This document shows, in pieces, positions 15,978 to 25,519 of a stretch of 64,000 nucleotides of DNA. Below the pieces are notes generated by a model that searched no databases, had not been told where the DNA came from, and worked only from the letters and a program-made list of their open reading frames with translations. The DNA lies in the NCBI RefSeq assembly GCF_002216855.1, contig NZ_CP022355.1, positions 558,001 through 622,000 on the forward strand. The letters run 5' to 3'. Within the stretch, counting starts at the first letter, position 1. Each line of letters begins with the position of its first letter. This DNA is from Paraphotobacterium marinum. Lineage in GTDB: Bacteria > Pseudomonadota > Gammaproteobacteria > Enterobacterales > Vibrionaceae. A program made the position numbers and the translations under genes.

Positions 15978-17350
15978 AAATTATTATATTGGGTGCGGGT
16001 GAAGTTGGTAAAACTCTTGCAGATAGTCTTGTTCACGAAGATAATGACATTACAATCATAGATGTAAATCAAGACAAGTTAAAAGAACTTCACAATAAAT
16101 ATGACTTAAGAGTTCTCGAGGGTATAGCTTCACACCCTCAATTACTCAAAAGAGCTGGCGCTGATGATGCTGACATGATTATTGCTGTTACATCGTCAGA
16201 TGAAACCAACATGCTAGCTTGTCAAATTGCTTTTTCTTTATTTAAAATACCCATTAAAATAGCCCGTATTCGCTCACCAGCATACCTCAGAAAAAAAGAA
16301 ATCCTTTTTAATGATAACTCTATCCCGGTAGATCACCTTATTGCTCCTGAAAAATTGGTTATTGATATGCTCTCAAAATTAATCGAATACCCAGGTGCAC
16401 TTCAAGTTATAGATTTCGCTGAAAAAAAAGTGAATTTGGTAGCTGTAAAGGCATATTATGGGGGACCATTAGTTGGTAATGCACTTTCACAACTTCGAGA
16501 ACACATGCCTCACGTAGATACAAGAGTTGCGGCTATATTTAGAAGAGGCGAAGCAATTAGACCCCAAGGAACAACCATCATTGAAGCTGATGATGAAGTC
16601 TTCTTTATTGCTTCAAGTAACCATATTCGAACAGTAATGAGCGAGCTTCAAAAACTAGAAAAGCCATATAAAAATATAATGATTGTAGGTGGTGGTAACA
16701 TTGGATCTGGCTTGGCTAGAATTCTTGAAAGCACTTACAATGTTAAATTAATTGAAAAGAATCCAAAACGCGCAGAGCTTTTATCAGAAGTACTATCCAA
16801 TACAGTTGTTTTCTCAGGTGACGCATCAGATCAATCTTTGCTGAAAGAAGAACATATAGATCAAATTGATTTATATATTGCAGTGACCGATGATGATGAG
16901 GCAAATATCATGTCTGCTATGCTAGCAAAGAAACTTGGTGCAAAAAAAGTTATTGTTTTAATTCAAAGAGGCGCCTATGTTGATTTAGTTCAAGGGGGTA
17001 CAATTGATATCGCTATTTCTCCGCAACAAGCAACGGTTTCTTCTTTATTAACCCATATAAGACGAGCTGATCTTGTAAGTGTTTCTTCCTTAAGAAGAGG
17101 AGCTGCAGAAGCTATTGAAGTAATTGCAAAAGGAAGCAAAAAAAATTCAAGAGTTATAGGAAAAACAATCAAAAGTCTAAAGCTTCCCCCTGGTGCAACC
17201 ATCGGTGCAATTGTTAGGGAAAATGAAGTAATTATTGGCAACCAAGATATAATTATTGAAACTGATGACCATATTATTTTATTTTTAGTCGATAAAAAAT
17301 ATATTTCAGATGTGGAAAGCTTGTTTCAAAATAAAAGAGTTTTTTTATAA
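15974..17350 (+). CDS. trkA: Trk potassium uptake regulator TrkA
   Basis: Cytosolic NAD-binding RCK ring subunit that gates the TrkH potassium channel. It has the expected duplicated layout: RCK-N with GAGEVG (residues 7-12), RCK-C, then a second RCK-N with GGGNIGSG (about residue 237) and a final RCK-C. At 458 residues it equals E. coli TrkA. The last base of its stop is the first base of the trkH start. Its partner trkH carries a frameshift here. Confidence 0.96.
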   Translation: MKIIILGAGEVGKTLADSLVHEDNDITIIDVNQDKLKELHNKYDLRVLEGIASHPQLLKRAGADDADMIIAVTSSDETNMLACQIAFSLFKIPIKIARIRSPAYLRKKEILFNDNSIPVDHLIAPEKLVIDMLSKLIEYPGALQVIDFAEKKVNLVAVKAYYGGPLVGNALSQLREHMPHVDTRVAAIFRRGEAIRPQGTTIIEADDEVFFIASSNHIRTVMSELQKLEKPYKNIMIVGGGNIGSGLARILESTYNVKLIEKNPKRAELLSEVLSNTVVFSGDASDQSLLKEEHIDQIDLYIAVTDDDEANIMSAMLAKKLGAKKVIVLIQRGAYVDLVQGGTIDIAISPQQATVSSLLTHIRRADLVSVSSLRRGAAEAIEVIAKGSKKNSRVIGKTIKSLKLPPGATIGAIVRENEVIIGNQDIIIETDDHIILFLVDKKYISDVESLFQNKRVFL

Positions 17351-18794
17351 TGATTAATTTTCGTCCAATTATTTTTTTTCTAGGCTTAGTTCTTTCAAAG
17401 TTAGCCTTATTTATGTACGCACCAGCTTTACTAGCATTCGTAACAGGTACTGAAGGCTTTATTGATTTTGGTTATGCGATAATACTAACTCATTTATTCG
17501 CTTTTGTATGTTTAACTGTGGGCAGAAAGAAAAACTTTAGTCTTAACGCCAGAGATATGTTCCTTATTACAACATTCGTATGGGCAATTTCGAGTATTTT
17601 TGCATCGCTCCCTTTTGTTTTTATCTCTCATATAAGCTTTACAGATGCATATTTCGAAACCATGTCTGGCATAACAACGACAGGTTCTACAGTACTTAGT
17701 CATATAGAAGAGCTTCCACCCAGTATACTTTTATGGCGTTCAACTCTTCAATGGCTAGGTGGAGTTGGGTTTATCGTGATGGCAGTTGCAATTTTACCCA
17801 TACTCAATGTCGGAGGTATGAAACTTTTTCATACCGAATCCTCTGACTGGTCAGAAAAAAGCTCCCCAAGAACTAAAAGTATCGCAAAAAACATCATTCT
17901 AGTTTATTTATTATTAACCATATTATGTATTGTTGGTTATTTATTTACTGGTATGAATTTGTTCGATGCAATTAATTTAGCATTTACAACAATTTCAACT
18001 GGTGGTTATGCTACGAGCGATGCTTCAATGAATTTATTTACAAATGAAACGCAATGGGTTTGTATTTTATTTATGATACTTGGAGGATTACCCTTTTTAT
18101 TACTTGTTCAGTCTATCAGAAATAGAAGCTTATCAACTCTTTTAAAAGACGCACAGGTTAGAGGTTTTTTATTTTAATTATTAGTTCAACTTTACTCATT
18201 ACTTTATGGCTATATTTTAATCAAAATGTTGACTTAATTTCTGCAACAAGAGTCAGCCTTTTTAATATTGTATCTATAGTAACAACAACTGGGTATGGGT
18301 TAGATGATTTTACATCTTGGGGAACCTTCCCCGTTATAATTTTTGCATTTATTCTATCTGTTGGCGCTTGTTCAGGATCCACATCTGGTGGAATAAAAAT
18401 ATTTAGATTTCAAGTAGCCCTTTCGTTACTTAAAAAACAGTTTCTTCAACTAATTCACCCATCTGCAATTATTGTACAAAAATATAATCAAAGACCAGTA
18501 ACTGAAGAAATTGTTCGTTCTGTTGTGGCCTTTGCAATAACATTTTTATTCACAGTGATTATAATTGCTGCCATATTGGGGTTTATTGGTTTAGATGGTA
18601 CTACAAGTATTTCAGCTGCAATTACATCAGTTGCAAATGTAGGACCAGGTTTAGGTAATCTAATTGGTCCATCAGGAAATTTCGAAGCTTTACCCAATAC
18701 AGCCAAATGGGTATTAAGTATTGGTATGTTAATGGGACGGTTAGAGATATTAACAGTTTTGGTAATTTTTATCCCTGCTTTTTGGAAAAGTTAA
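17350..18794 (+). pseudogene. trkH: Trk potassium channel subunit TrkH, single-base frameshift
   Basis: Integral membrane pore protein for K+ uptake. The first frame (275 codons) holds two of the four selectivity loops (TTTGST near residue 110 and STGGYATSD). It stops at a TAA right after a T6 run at 18165-18170. The other two loops (TTTGYGLDD and VANVGPGLG) continue in another frame to 18794. One added T gives 481 residues, against 483 in E. coli TrkH, with smooth sequence across the join. As read, the channel would be split in half and inactive. Internal starts downstream of the shift lack a good ribosome site. Confidence 0.88.
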
Positions 18795-18947
18795 AACAAT
18801 TTATCAGTTTAAAACTTATCCTAATTTAAACAAAAATTTATTATATTTAAGAAAAATTATTTCTAATAATTAGGGTATTTTTTAAATATAAAGATTTATA
18901 ATTTATTATGATATCTCATTAGGCTCCTGAATATCAATTCATATCTG

Positions 18948-18983
<36 letters not shown>

Positions 18984-19036
18984 AGTTTGCTGAATTATTT
19001 GCAGATTATAAATTACATAATTAATTGAATTCGTGT

Positions 19037-19042
19037 TATAAT
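19037..19042 (+). promoter_or_regulatory. Possible -10 element for the wzz-like gene
   Basis: A TATAAT hexamer sits 56 bp before the wzz-like start codon. No convincing -35 is seen at 16-18 bp, so the promoter assignment is tentative. The CTAT repeat lies just upstream. Confidence 0.35.
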
Positions 19043-19097
19043 TTTCTTTAACAAATAAATTATAAAATAATTTAAACAAAAATTTTAAGGTTTTGTA

Positions 19098-19829
19098 ATG
19101 AATGAAACAAGTAATAATGTAATAAAGCTTAGTGATATCATTAGGATTATAATAAAACATAAAAAAATAGGTATTTCAGTATTTATTTTATTTTTAGTGG
19201 CTACACTTTTTTTTACACTCAACCATACAAAGGAATACAGCTACAAATTAAGTATTAGTGGTCCAACGTTTCAAAATATGTCAACATCGATTCAACATAT
19301 TAACTGTCCTACCTTTTCTCGGATAGCTAATCAAAAGTTTAATTTGTTTGCTGTGGAAAACCTTCAATTAATTAAAAAATATAATGTAAAAAGTATCCCT
19401 GAAAAGTGTGAAATGGGACTAACTGCCACAGGAACTGAAGATCAAGCTGCCTCCATAAAACAAATATCCCACGATCTTATTAATTCAATTTATTCAGATA
19501 AAAAATATTTAACCATGATTGAAAACTGGAAAAAATTTACTTCTGACGCAATACCAAAAATTGGAATGAATAACGCTAATCTTATAAGTAGTAATACGTC
19601 AGAGGCTTTTTTGAAAGCTCTTATACAAGATCGTAAAGCTGTAATAAATAGTCTCGATGAAAAACCTAGCAAAAGTATTCAAATGACAAGAAGCTTATAC
19701 CCTACAAACATGTCCAAAATACAGATATTTGTACTTGGCTTAGTTTTATCAATAATAATATCTCTCTTTTCTATTTTTACCGTCTATATTATTTCCAACG
19801 TTCGTCAAGAATTTAAGGATAACAATTAA
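19098..19829 (+). CDS. Wzz-like polysaccharide chain-length determinant protein
   Basis: Predicted inner-membrane polysaccharide co-polymerase that would set chain length together with the Wzy-like polymerase. The topology fits Wzz: a short cytoplasmic start with SDIIRIIIKHKK, a transmembrane segment at about 24-41, a periplasmic region of about 165 residues and a second transmembrane segment at about 208-232. It is 243 residues, shorter than the 320-370 of typical Wzz, so the periplasmic domain is reduced. It is on the opposite strand to the sugar operon, with decayed DNA between them. The assignment rests on topology, the N-terminal pattern and location. Confidence 0.7.
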   Translation: MNETSNNVIKLSDIIRIIIKHKKIGISVFILFLVATLFFTLNHTKEYSYKLSISGPTFQNMSTSIQHINCPTFSRIANQKFNLFAVENLQLIKKYNVKSIPEKCEMGLTATGTEDQAASIKQISHDLINSIYSDKKYLTMIENWKKFTSDAIPKIGMNNANLISSNTSEAFLKALIQDRKAVINSLDEKPSKSIQMTRSLYPTNMSKIQIFVLGLVLSIIISLFSIFTVYIISNVRQEFKDNN

Positions 19830-19843
19830 GTAGTACTAGATAA

Positions 19844-19897
19844 GTTTTTCTCTTAAATAAAACTGTTAATTATTTAGATTTTACTTAAGAGAAAAAC
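19844..19897. terminator. Long inverted repeat after wzz
   Basis: A 13-bp perfect stem (GTTTTTCTCTTAA / TTAAGAGAAAAAC) extends to 19 bp with one mismatch, around a 16-nt loop. It begins 15 bp after the wzz stop. It could terminate wzz, although no clean T-run follows, or it could be the end of a lost mobile element. Confidence 0.55.
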
Positions 19898-19918
19898 ACA
19901 TTAATTCGTTTTCTTTGT

Positions 19919-20140
19919 TTAAAAAAACATTGGCTCATCTCCCTCTTTGTAAAGAGTTAAGTTTGCATATGGATTACCATGCTTTCACTTGAATCGAGAT
20001 GTTGCCCTTTTAATTAAAGACTTCAACTTTCTTTTAGATAAAATAACCTTAATGATACCTCTCCCTTCTGATAATAAAGGGAACATCATAATCACGTTCG
20101 ATATTCTGTCACATATGTGTAAAAGACGCGGCAAAACCAT
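19919..20140 (-). pseudogene. Fragment of an unrecognised gene with an internal stop
   Basis: From the ATG at 20140 a minus-strand frame reads 51 codons, from VLPRLLHICDRISN to LIKRATSRFK, and meets TGA at 19985-19987. The same frame resumes as KHGNPYANLTLYKEGDEPMFF to a TAA at 19919. The composition on both sides of the TGA looks protein-like, and TGG to TGA (Trp to stop) is the simplest explanation. I do not recognise the family. It seems to be the 3' remnant of a longer decayed gene. Confidence 0.45.
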
Positions 20141-20997
20141 ATTATATAACTAGTGTGTATAGGTATACCTCAATTTTTTAATAACCCAGTTATATTTAAA
20201 ATTAAACTACTCATATATAAATGTTAGTACTGTGAAACAGGAACTACTACAAATATGAGTTATAAGATTAAATATCCTAATAGAGGTAAAGTACCGAAAT
20301 GCTTAAGGGATAGTATTTACTCAGATGAGTTCAAAATATCGTTAATGAAGTATGAATTAGTTCTATAACGGTTCAAACGATGCTCATTAATCTAACTATT
20401 AGAGAGATTGATGAATCAATACTACGATATAGAGACAATTAGTGTTTATGAAATAAGTAATCGTATGGGCTATCAGTACAAAAGACAAATACGTAAATTT
20501 GATAATTTTGGCTATGCTTGATAGCCGAAAGAATGACAATTATTTGGGGTTTTTAGAGCCTAGTCCAAATTACCTCAAAAGATTGTTAAACAGGAATGCG
20601 CAGATATTAGTGACGGTTTCTAAATGTAGCAATAAAGTGTTGAGCAAGCAGAAAGTTGTCGTTAATAGTTATCATGTACATGTATCAAATTTGTATCGTG
20701 TAACGCAACATTAGAACAAAGAAATAAAAAGGGAACCAAGAGGAATAGGTATTTGCAAAACTCTTTTATCAAGCACTTTATCAGTTCGGTTAGTAAGAAT
20801 TTTTATTGAAAAAATCTATGCCTCTGAAATCAAAAAAATATCATCTGCAGATACAGATATATGGAAATTAAGTCATTTAAATTATGGACCGAAACAAAAA
20901 TCCCTTTGTTTTTCGGGCAACAAAATGATAATAAGCTAATTCTCACTAACGGATTATAATGCTTAGATAAGTTACTAATACTTTGAGAAACTTAACT
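20141..20997. other. Decayed intergenic DNA between wzz and the polysaccharide operon
   Basis: About 860 bp without an intact gene. On the plus strand one frame from 20499 runs 71 codons to TAG at 20712-20714, then continues without a stop for about 75 more codons to about 20943. It contains IREPRG-like basic and SSADTDIWKLSHLNYG segments. Upstream are two short frames, of 37 codons near 20254 and 36 codons near 20411. None matches a family I know. The pattern of short, stop-broken, protein-like pieces suggests one or two dead genes. Confidence 0.5.
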
Positions 20998-22182
20998 CTA
21001 CTTTATTACTTGCGTGGCTGCTGCATCCACAGAAAAACATGAAACTAATAATGCTAAAGAGTTTTTTCTCATATTCTCTCTACCATCTGTATCATGAATC
21101 AGATTTATTGCATTTTGCAACAATTTACTATCCTCTCCTGAAACAGAAATAAGGCCAGCACCAGAGTCATTAATAAGCTCCTTTAGATCATTCCCTGAAT
21201 TCACACAACCCAAGACAGGAAGACCCTGTGCTAAGTAGCCCAATATTTTACCCGGGAAATTATGTGTTTTATGGTCTCTATGAAGACAAAACAAGCCTAT
21301 ATCTGATATTTTTTGAATCGCAAAATACTCATTCTGAGAAACTCCTGGAAGTAGTGTAATGTTTTCCAGCTTCAAACGCTTAATTTCAGATTCTACAAGC
21401 TCATATTCATCACCTTGCCCAATTATAACAATATGTACTTGCGTGAGATGCTGGAGGCCAGCTCCTAAACGCACAATATTCATCATATCTTGTGCATGCC
21501 CAATATTTCCTCCATAGATCATTATAGTTTTAGATTCTAAATTATACTTCCGCCTAAAATCTTTATTGGGAGCGATAGGTTCAAGAAAACTTTTGTCCAC
21601 CCAGTTATACAGCACTTCTGTTATGTTCTTATATTTATTGCATGTATACTGATTAAACCATTTTAAATTTTCTGGAGACATAACCCCAATTTTATCTGCT
21701 GACTCATAGCTAATTTGCTCATAGTGCCTAAAGAACTTTGCAATTAATGATTTCTCTTTGATCATCCCTTGATCAATAACCCATTGAGGAAAAAAATCCC
21801 TTAAAACTAAGTAACTAGTTGCATTATATTTTCTTTTTATTTTCTGAATAAGCTTTCCAAAAAAAATAGGGGGGGAAAAATAAACAACCAACTCCGGCTT
21901 TAAACAATAATTATTCTTAAATCCCTTCCATGCTTTTCTTGATAATGATAACTCGCTAATTAATCGTCGTACTTTAGATGTGTTTTTATTTACACCAATT
22001 TTATATCTAATTACATCAACACCATCAATTGTCTCTCTTAACTTTTCCTTTCTAAAAGTTGGCATTAATGCAGTAACATTATGTCCCTCATTAACTAAAT
22101 GTACAGCTAGCTCATGCTGCATTTTAGGTTGAACTTTTCTACTTAGAGGTATGTATTCGTCGGCAATTAAAATGATATTCAT
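20998..22182 (-). CDS. GT4-family glycosyltransferase, WbuB-like (probable L-FucNAc transferase)
   Basis: A GT-B fold glycosyltransferase, 394 residues, cytosolic or membrane-associated. The N-terminal domain starts with a flexible-loop pattern IILIADEYIPLSRKVQP typical of WbuB-type enzymes. The C-terminal domain has the nucleotide-sugar region GGNIGHAQDM and an HNFPGKILGYLAQGLPVLG block with the family EX7E-like region degenerate. It is the last gene of the operon, six bases after the UDP-L-FucNAc pathway genes. By analogy with E. coli O26 wbuB, it probably adds L-FucNAc. The acceptor sugar is unknown. Confidence 0.82.
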   Translation of the reverse strand: MNIILIADEYIPLSRKVQPKMQHELAVHLVNEGHNVTALMPTFRKEKLRETIDGVDVIRYKIGVNKNTSKVRRLISELSLSRKAWKGFKNNYCLKPELVVYFSPPIFFGKLIQKIKRKYNATSYLVLRDFFPQWVIDQGMIKEKSLIAKFFRHYEQISYESADKIGVMSPENLKWFNQYTCNKYKNITEVLYNWVDKSFLEPIAPNKDFRRKYNLESKTIMIYGGNIGHAQDMMNIVRLGAGLQHLTQVHIVIIGQGDEYELVESEIKRLKLENITLLPGVSQNEYFAIQKISDIGLFCLHRDHKTHNFPGKILGYLAQGLPVLGCVNSGNDLKELINDSGAGLISVSGEDSKLLQNAINLIHDTDGRENMRKNSLALLVSCFSVDAAATQVIK

Positions 22183-22187
22183 GACCG

Positions 22188-23315
22188 TTATTTACGCCAT
22201 ATAAATTGATTAATAATAGGTGTGTAACCTTGGATAATACGAGTTATTTTATTTGATACATTATCGTCTTTATAGTCATGAGGCAGCACATAGCGATCAT
22301 GATCATAATCAAATGTCTGCAATAATACTGTTGAAGCCTGTAAAATTGATTGCTTATCAATTCCCGCCACGACTACCGTACCTTTATCAACCGCTTCAGG
22401 TCTCTCTGTACTAGTACGAATTAAAATACCTGGAAAAGATAATATTGCCGACTCCTCGCTCAATGTTCCACTATCAGAAACAACTAAGTAAGCATTTTTT
22501 TGCAATGCATTATAGTCACTAAAACCAAAAGGCTTCATCAGTTGTAAGTTAGGATGCAATGCTACCTTGCGCTTCTCTAAAAAAGCTTTGCTTCTTGGAT
22601 GAAGGGAGTAAATCACAGGCAAATCATACGTGCTAGCAAGCTCGTTAAGTCCCTCCATTAATAAAATGAAATTTTTCTCAGAATCAATATTCTCCTCTCT
22701 ATGAGCAGATACAACTATGTATTTCCTTTTTTTTAAGTTGAGTTCATCAAGAATTACACTTTGTTCTATTTTATGAAGATTTGCTTTTAAAACCTCTGTC
22801 ATAGGCGAGCCGGTGACAAATGTATATTCTTTTTTAGCTCCCTCACTTAACAAATAACGACGACTATGCTCAGTATAAGCTAAGTTAACATCACTAATAC
22901 AATCGACAACCCTGCGATTTATCTCTTCTGGCACATTTTGATCAAAGCACCTATTACCAGCCTCCATATGAAATACTGGAATTTTAAGTCTCTTTGCAGA
23001 ATACGCAGCTAAACAACTATTAGTATCTCCCAACAATAATAAAGCATCTGGCATGTGTTTTTTCATTACATCGTATGATGATGAGATAATATTACCTATT
23101 GTTTGGCCAAGTGAGTTACCAACTGCGTTTAAATATTCATCTGGATTCCTTAGCCCTAAGTCATCAAAGAATATTTGATTAAGCTCATAATCATAATTCT
23201 GCCCTGTGTGAACAAAAACTTGTTCAAAGGAAATATCTGCTTTTTTTATAACCTCAGATAGACGAATAATCTCAGGTCTTGTTCCAACAATTGTCATTAA
23301 TTTTAATTTTTTCAC
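22188..23315 (-). CDS. UDP-N-acetylglucosamine 2-epimerase family enzyme, CapG/FnlC type
   Basis: Last step of UDP-N-acetyl-L-fucosamine synthesis, a C2 epimerisation. The WecB-like GT-B fold shows GTRPEIIRLSEV near the start, HTGQNYDYELNQIFF, GDTNS, an HMEAGNRCFDQNVPEEINRR block and SDSGTLSEES near the C-terminus. At 375 residues it matches CapG/WbjD (about 375). Placement directly after the CapE and CapF type genes separates it from plain WecB, which makes ManNAc. Confidence 0.9.
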   Translation of the reverse strand: MKKLKLMTIVGTRPEIIRLSEVIKKADISFEQVFVHTGQNYDYELNQIFFDDLGLRNPDEYLNAVGNSLGQTIGNIISSSYDVMKKHMPDALLLLGDTNSCLAAYSAKRLKIPVFHMEAGNRCFDQNVPEEINRRVVDCISDVNLAYTEHSRRYLLSEGAKKEYTFVTGSPMTEVLKANLHKIEQSVILDELNLKKRKYIVVSAHREENIDSEKNFILLMEGLNELASTYDLPVIYSLHPRSKAFLEKRKVALHPNLQLMKPFGFSDYNALQKNAYLVVSDSGTLSEESAILSFPGILIRTSTERPEAVDKGTVVVAGIDKQSILQASTVLLQTFDYDHDRYVLPHDYKDDNVSNKITRIIQGYTPIINQFIWRK

Positions 23316-23316
23316 A

Positions 23317-24441
23317 TCAAACCTCTAAAAAATATGTGTCCGGATTTTTTCTATCAAACTCTTCATTACACCAAATTAAAACAACTAATTCATCTGTTCC
23401 TATATTAGTAAAATTATGAGTGTAGCCCAAAGGAACTTCTACCACCTCTTTTTTATCTTCTGAAGTTTGTAATTCAACAATATTTCCTGAGTCAATACAC
23501 CTAAACTTGAATGCACACTTGCCTTTAATCACTAAAAATTTTTCTTGTTTAGAATGATGAAAATGATTACCCCGAACTATACCCGGTTTGGTCGTAGAAA
23601 CTGAAATTTGTCCAGATTTACCTAATTTAAAAATTTCATAGAAACTTCCTCTTTCATCAGCATATTCTTCTAAGGTATATTTGATGTGTTTTTCAGGACA
23701 ATAACTTAAAAAAGTAGCAGATAAAGCTCGATTGAATCCATCTGATCTATTTGAGATTTTGAGGTTACGTTGACCATCTTTTATATCGTTCAGGAAATTA
23801 AAAATATTTTTTATTGTTTCTTTATATTGTGGGTTGATAGAAAAATAATTAGAACCAATTTTACCATTCATTATTATTTCATTCATTTTTTCAATCAAAG
23901 TTTTAATTACATCATCAACATAAACTAGGTTCAAAATTTGATTTTCGTTTTTTATGTTTAACGGAATATCGCGCCATAAATTGTAACACATAGTCGCAAT
24001 AAATGAATTATAATTTGGTTTACACCATTTACCAAAAACATTAGGAAGCCTTGAAATCGCAATAATCGCCCCAGTTTCTTTTTGGTAGTTTAACAGGGTT
24101 TCCTCTGCAGCCAACTTAGATAAACCATAATCATTATTTAATTCAGCTTGTATCGATGATGTATAAATAATTGGAGTTTTATTTTTTTTAGAATAATCGA
24201 CAAGCTTTTGTGTGTAATTAAAGTTACCTTCAATAAAACCTTCTCTACTTTTAGGTCTATTTTCACCAGCTAAATGAATTAAAATATCAGCAGACTCAAC
24301 ATATTGTTTAAGTTTCTGATCTGACGTTGATCGACAAACTTTGATAACATCAAACTCAGAGAAACCTCCATATTCAAGATGAGATATAAAGTTTTTTGCA
24401 ATAAAGCCCTTTGAACCCGTCACTAAGATTTTCTTTTTCAT
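23317..24441 (-). CDS. CapF/FnlB-type reductase with C-terminal cupin (UDP-L-FucNAc synthesis)
   Basis: A two-domain enzyme of the UDP-L-FucNAc pathway. An N-terminal SDR domain of about 245 residues has the dinucleotide motif TGSKGFIAKNF (residues 8-18) and a STSIQ...YGLSK-like active site. A C-terminal cupin domain (about 255-374) has the zinc-site pattern RGNHFHHSKQEKFLVIKG. In S. aureus CapF the cupin epimerises and the SDR domain reduces. At 374 residues it is full length. It overlaps the preceding gene by four bases. Confidence 0.92.
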   Translation of the reverse strand: MKKKILVTGSKGFIAKNFISHLEYGGFSEFDVIKVCRSTSDQKLKQYVESADILIHLAGENRPKSREGFIEGNFNYTQKLVDYSKKNKTPIIYTSSIQAELNNDYGLSKLAAEETLLNYQKETGAIIAISRLPNVFGKWCKPNYNSFIATMCYNLWRDIPLNIKNENQILNLVYVDDVIKTLIEKMNEIIMNGKIGSNYFSINPQYKETIKNIFNFLNDIKDGQRNLKISNRSDGFNRALSATFLSYCPEKHIKYTLEEYADERGSFYEIFKLGKSGQISVSTTKPGIVRGNHFHHSKQEKFLVIKGKCAFKFRCIDSGNIVELQTSEDKKEVVEVPLGYTHNFTNIGTDELVVLIWCNEEFDRKNPDTYFLEV

Positions 24442-25469
24442 TTTATAACCTTAAAGTGCTTTAAGTCTAACTGAATTTCCCTTAGATTTAATAATAATTT
24501 TTTTAATTCAGTTTTATTCAGTCTGTTGGTATTATGGGAGTGATATTCATCTGCTTCCGTGATAACTTTTTCTCCATCAGCAAAAAATTGATCATAGTTC
24601 AAATCACGATCATCAGATGGAATTCTATAATAACCGCCAAGATCCACAGCTTTCACTTTTTCTTCGCGTGTCAATAAAGTTTCATATAATTTTTCGCCAT
24701 GTCTGGTACCTATTACTTTGATGGGGTGATTTGGCTTATTAACAAGTTCTCTCAAAGTTTCTGCTAGCAACTCAATAGTAGCTGCTGGAGATTTTTGTAC
24801 AAAGATATCCCCATTTTTACAATTTTTAAAAGCAAATAGGACCAATTCAACTGCTTCATCCAAACTCATCATAAATCGAGTCATAGAAGGATCTGTAATT
24901 GAGATTTCTCGATCGTTTTTAATTTGTTCTAAAAATAAAGGAATCACAGAACCTCTTGATGCCATAACATTACCATAGCGTGTGCAACATATAGTTGTTT
25001 CATTGGTACAGTTTCTAGATTTGGCAATAGCAACTTTCTCCATCATTGCTTTACTAATACCCATTGCATTAATTGGGTACACTGCCTTATCTGTACTCAA
25101 AACTATCACTTTCTCAACTTTATTTTCTATTGCAATATTCAAGACATTTTCTGTTCCCAGGACATTTGTTTTTACTGCTTGTGTGGGATAGAACTCACAC
25201 GAAGGAACTTGTTTTAATGCTGCAGCATGAAAAACATAATCCACACCACTCATCACATCTTTTATAGAGTTTAAATCTCTAACATCACCTAAATAAAATT
25301 TTAATTTTGATGAATTATATTTCTTTCTCATATCATCTTGTTTTTTTTCATCACGAGAAAATATTCGAATTTCAGAAATATCTGTTTCCAAAAATTTTCT
25401 TAAAACAGCATTCCCAAAAGAACCTGTTCCCCCAGTTATTAATAAAATTTTGTTTTTAAACATATTCAC
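24438..25469 (-). CDS. UDP-N-acetylglucosamine 4,6-dehydratase/5-epimerase, CapE/FnlA type
   Basis: First step of UDP-L-FucNAc synthesis: SDR-superfamily 4,6-dehydration and C5 epimerisation of UDP-GlcNAc. The NAD motif TGGTGSFGNAV is at residues 13-23, and the active-site region is STDKAVYPINAMGISKAMMEK-like. The MxxxK pair replacing YxxxK is typical of CapE. The 343-residue length fits. A 50-bp gap separates it from the glycosyltransferase-like gene upstream. With the next two genes it forms a complete three-enzyme UDP-L-FucNAc set. Confidence 0.93.
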   Translation of the reverse strand: MNMFKNKILLITGGTGSFGNAVLRKFLETDISEIRIFSRDEKKQDDMRKKYNSSKLKFYLGDVRDLNSIKDVMSGVDYVFHAAALKQVPSCEFYPTQAVKTNVLGTENVLNIAIENKVEKVIVLSTDKAVYPINAMGISKAMMEKVAIAKSRNCTNETTICCTRYGNVMASRGSVIPLFLEQIKNDREISITDPSMTRFMMSLDEAVELVLFAFKNCKNGDIFVQKSPAATIELLAETLRELVNKPNHPIKVIGTRHGEKLYETLLTREEKVKAVDLGGYYRIPSDDRDLNYDQFFADGEKVITEADEYHSHNTNRLNKTELKKLLLNLREIQLDLKHFKVIK

Positions 25470-25519
25470 TTAAGCCTTTAAATCTAAAAAAGTTAAAGAT
25501 ACACTTTAAAGTATTTCTT

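Noticed and set aside
11174-18794. Programmed ribosomal frameshifting as an explanation for tsaC and trkH.
   Set aside because: No slippery heptamer with a following pseudoknot or internal Shine-Dalgarno stimulator is evident, and these families are not known to use it.
20374-20440. A 20-codon frame LINLTIREIDESILRYRDN resembling the start of FitA-like antitoxins.
   Set aside because: Too short, no partner toxin, and located in decayed DNA with many stops; chance similarity is likely.
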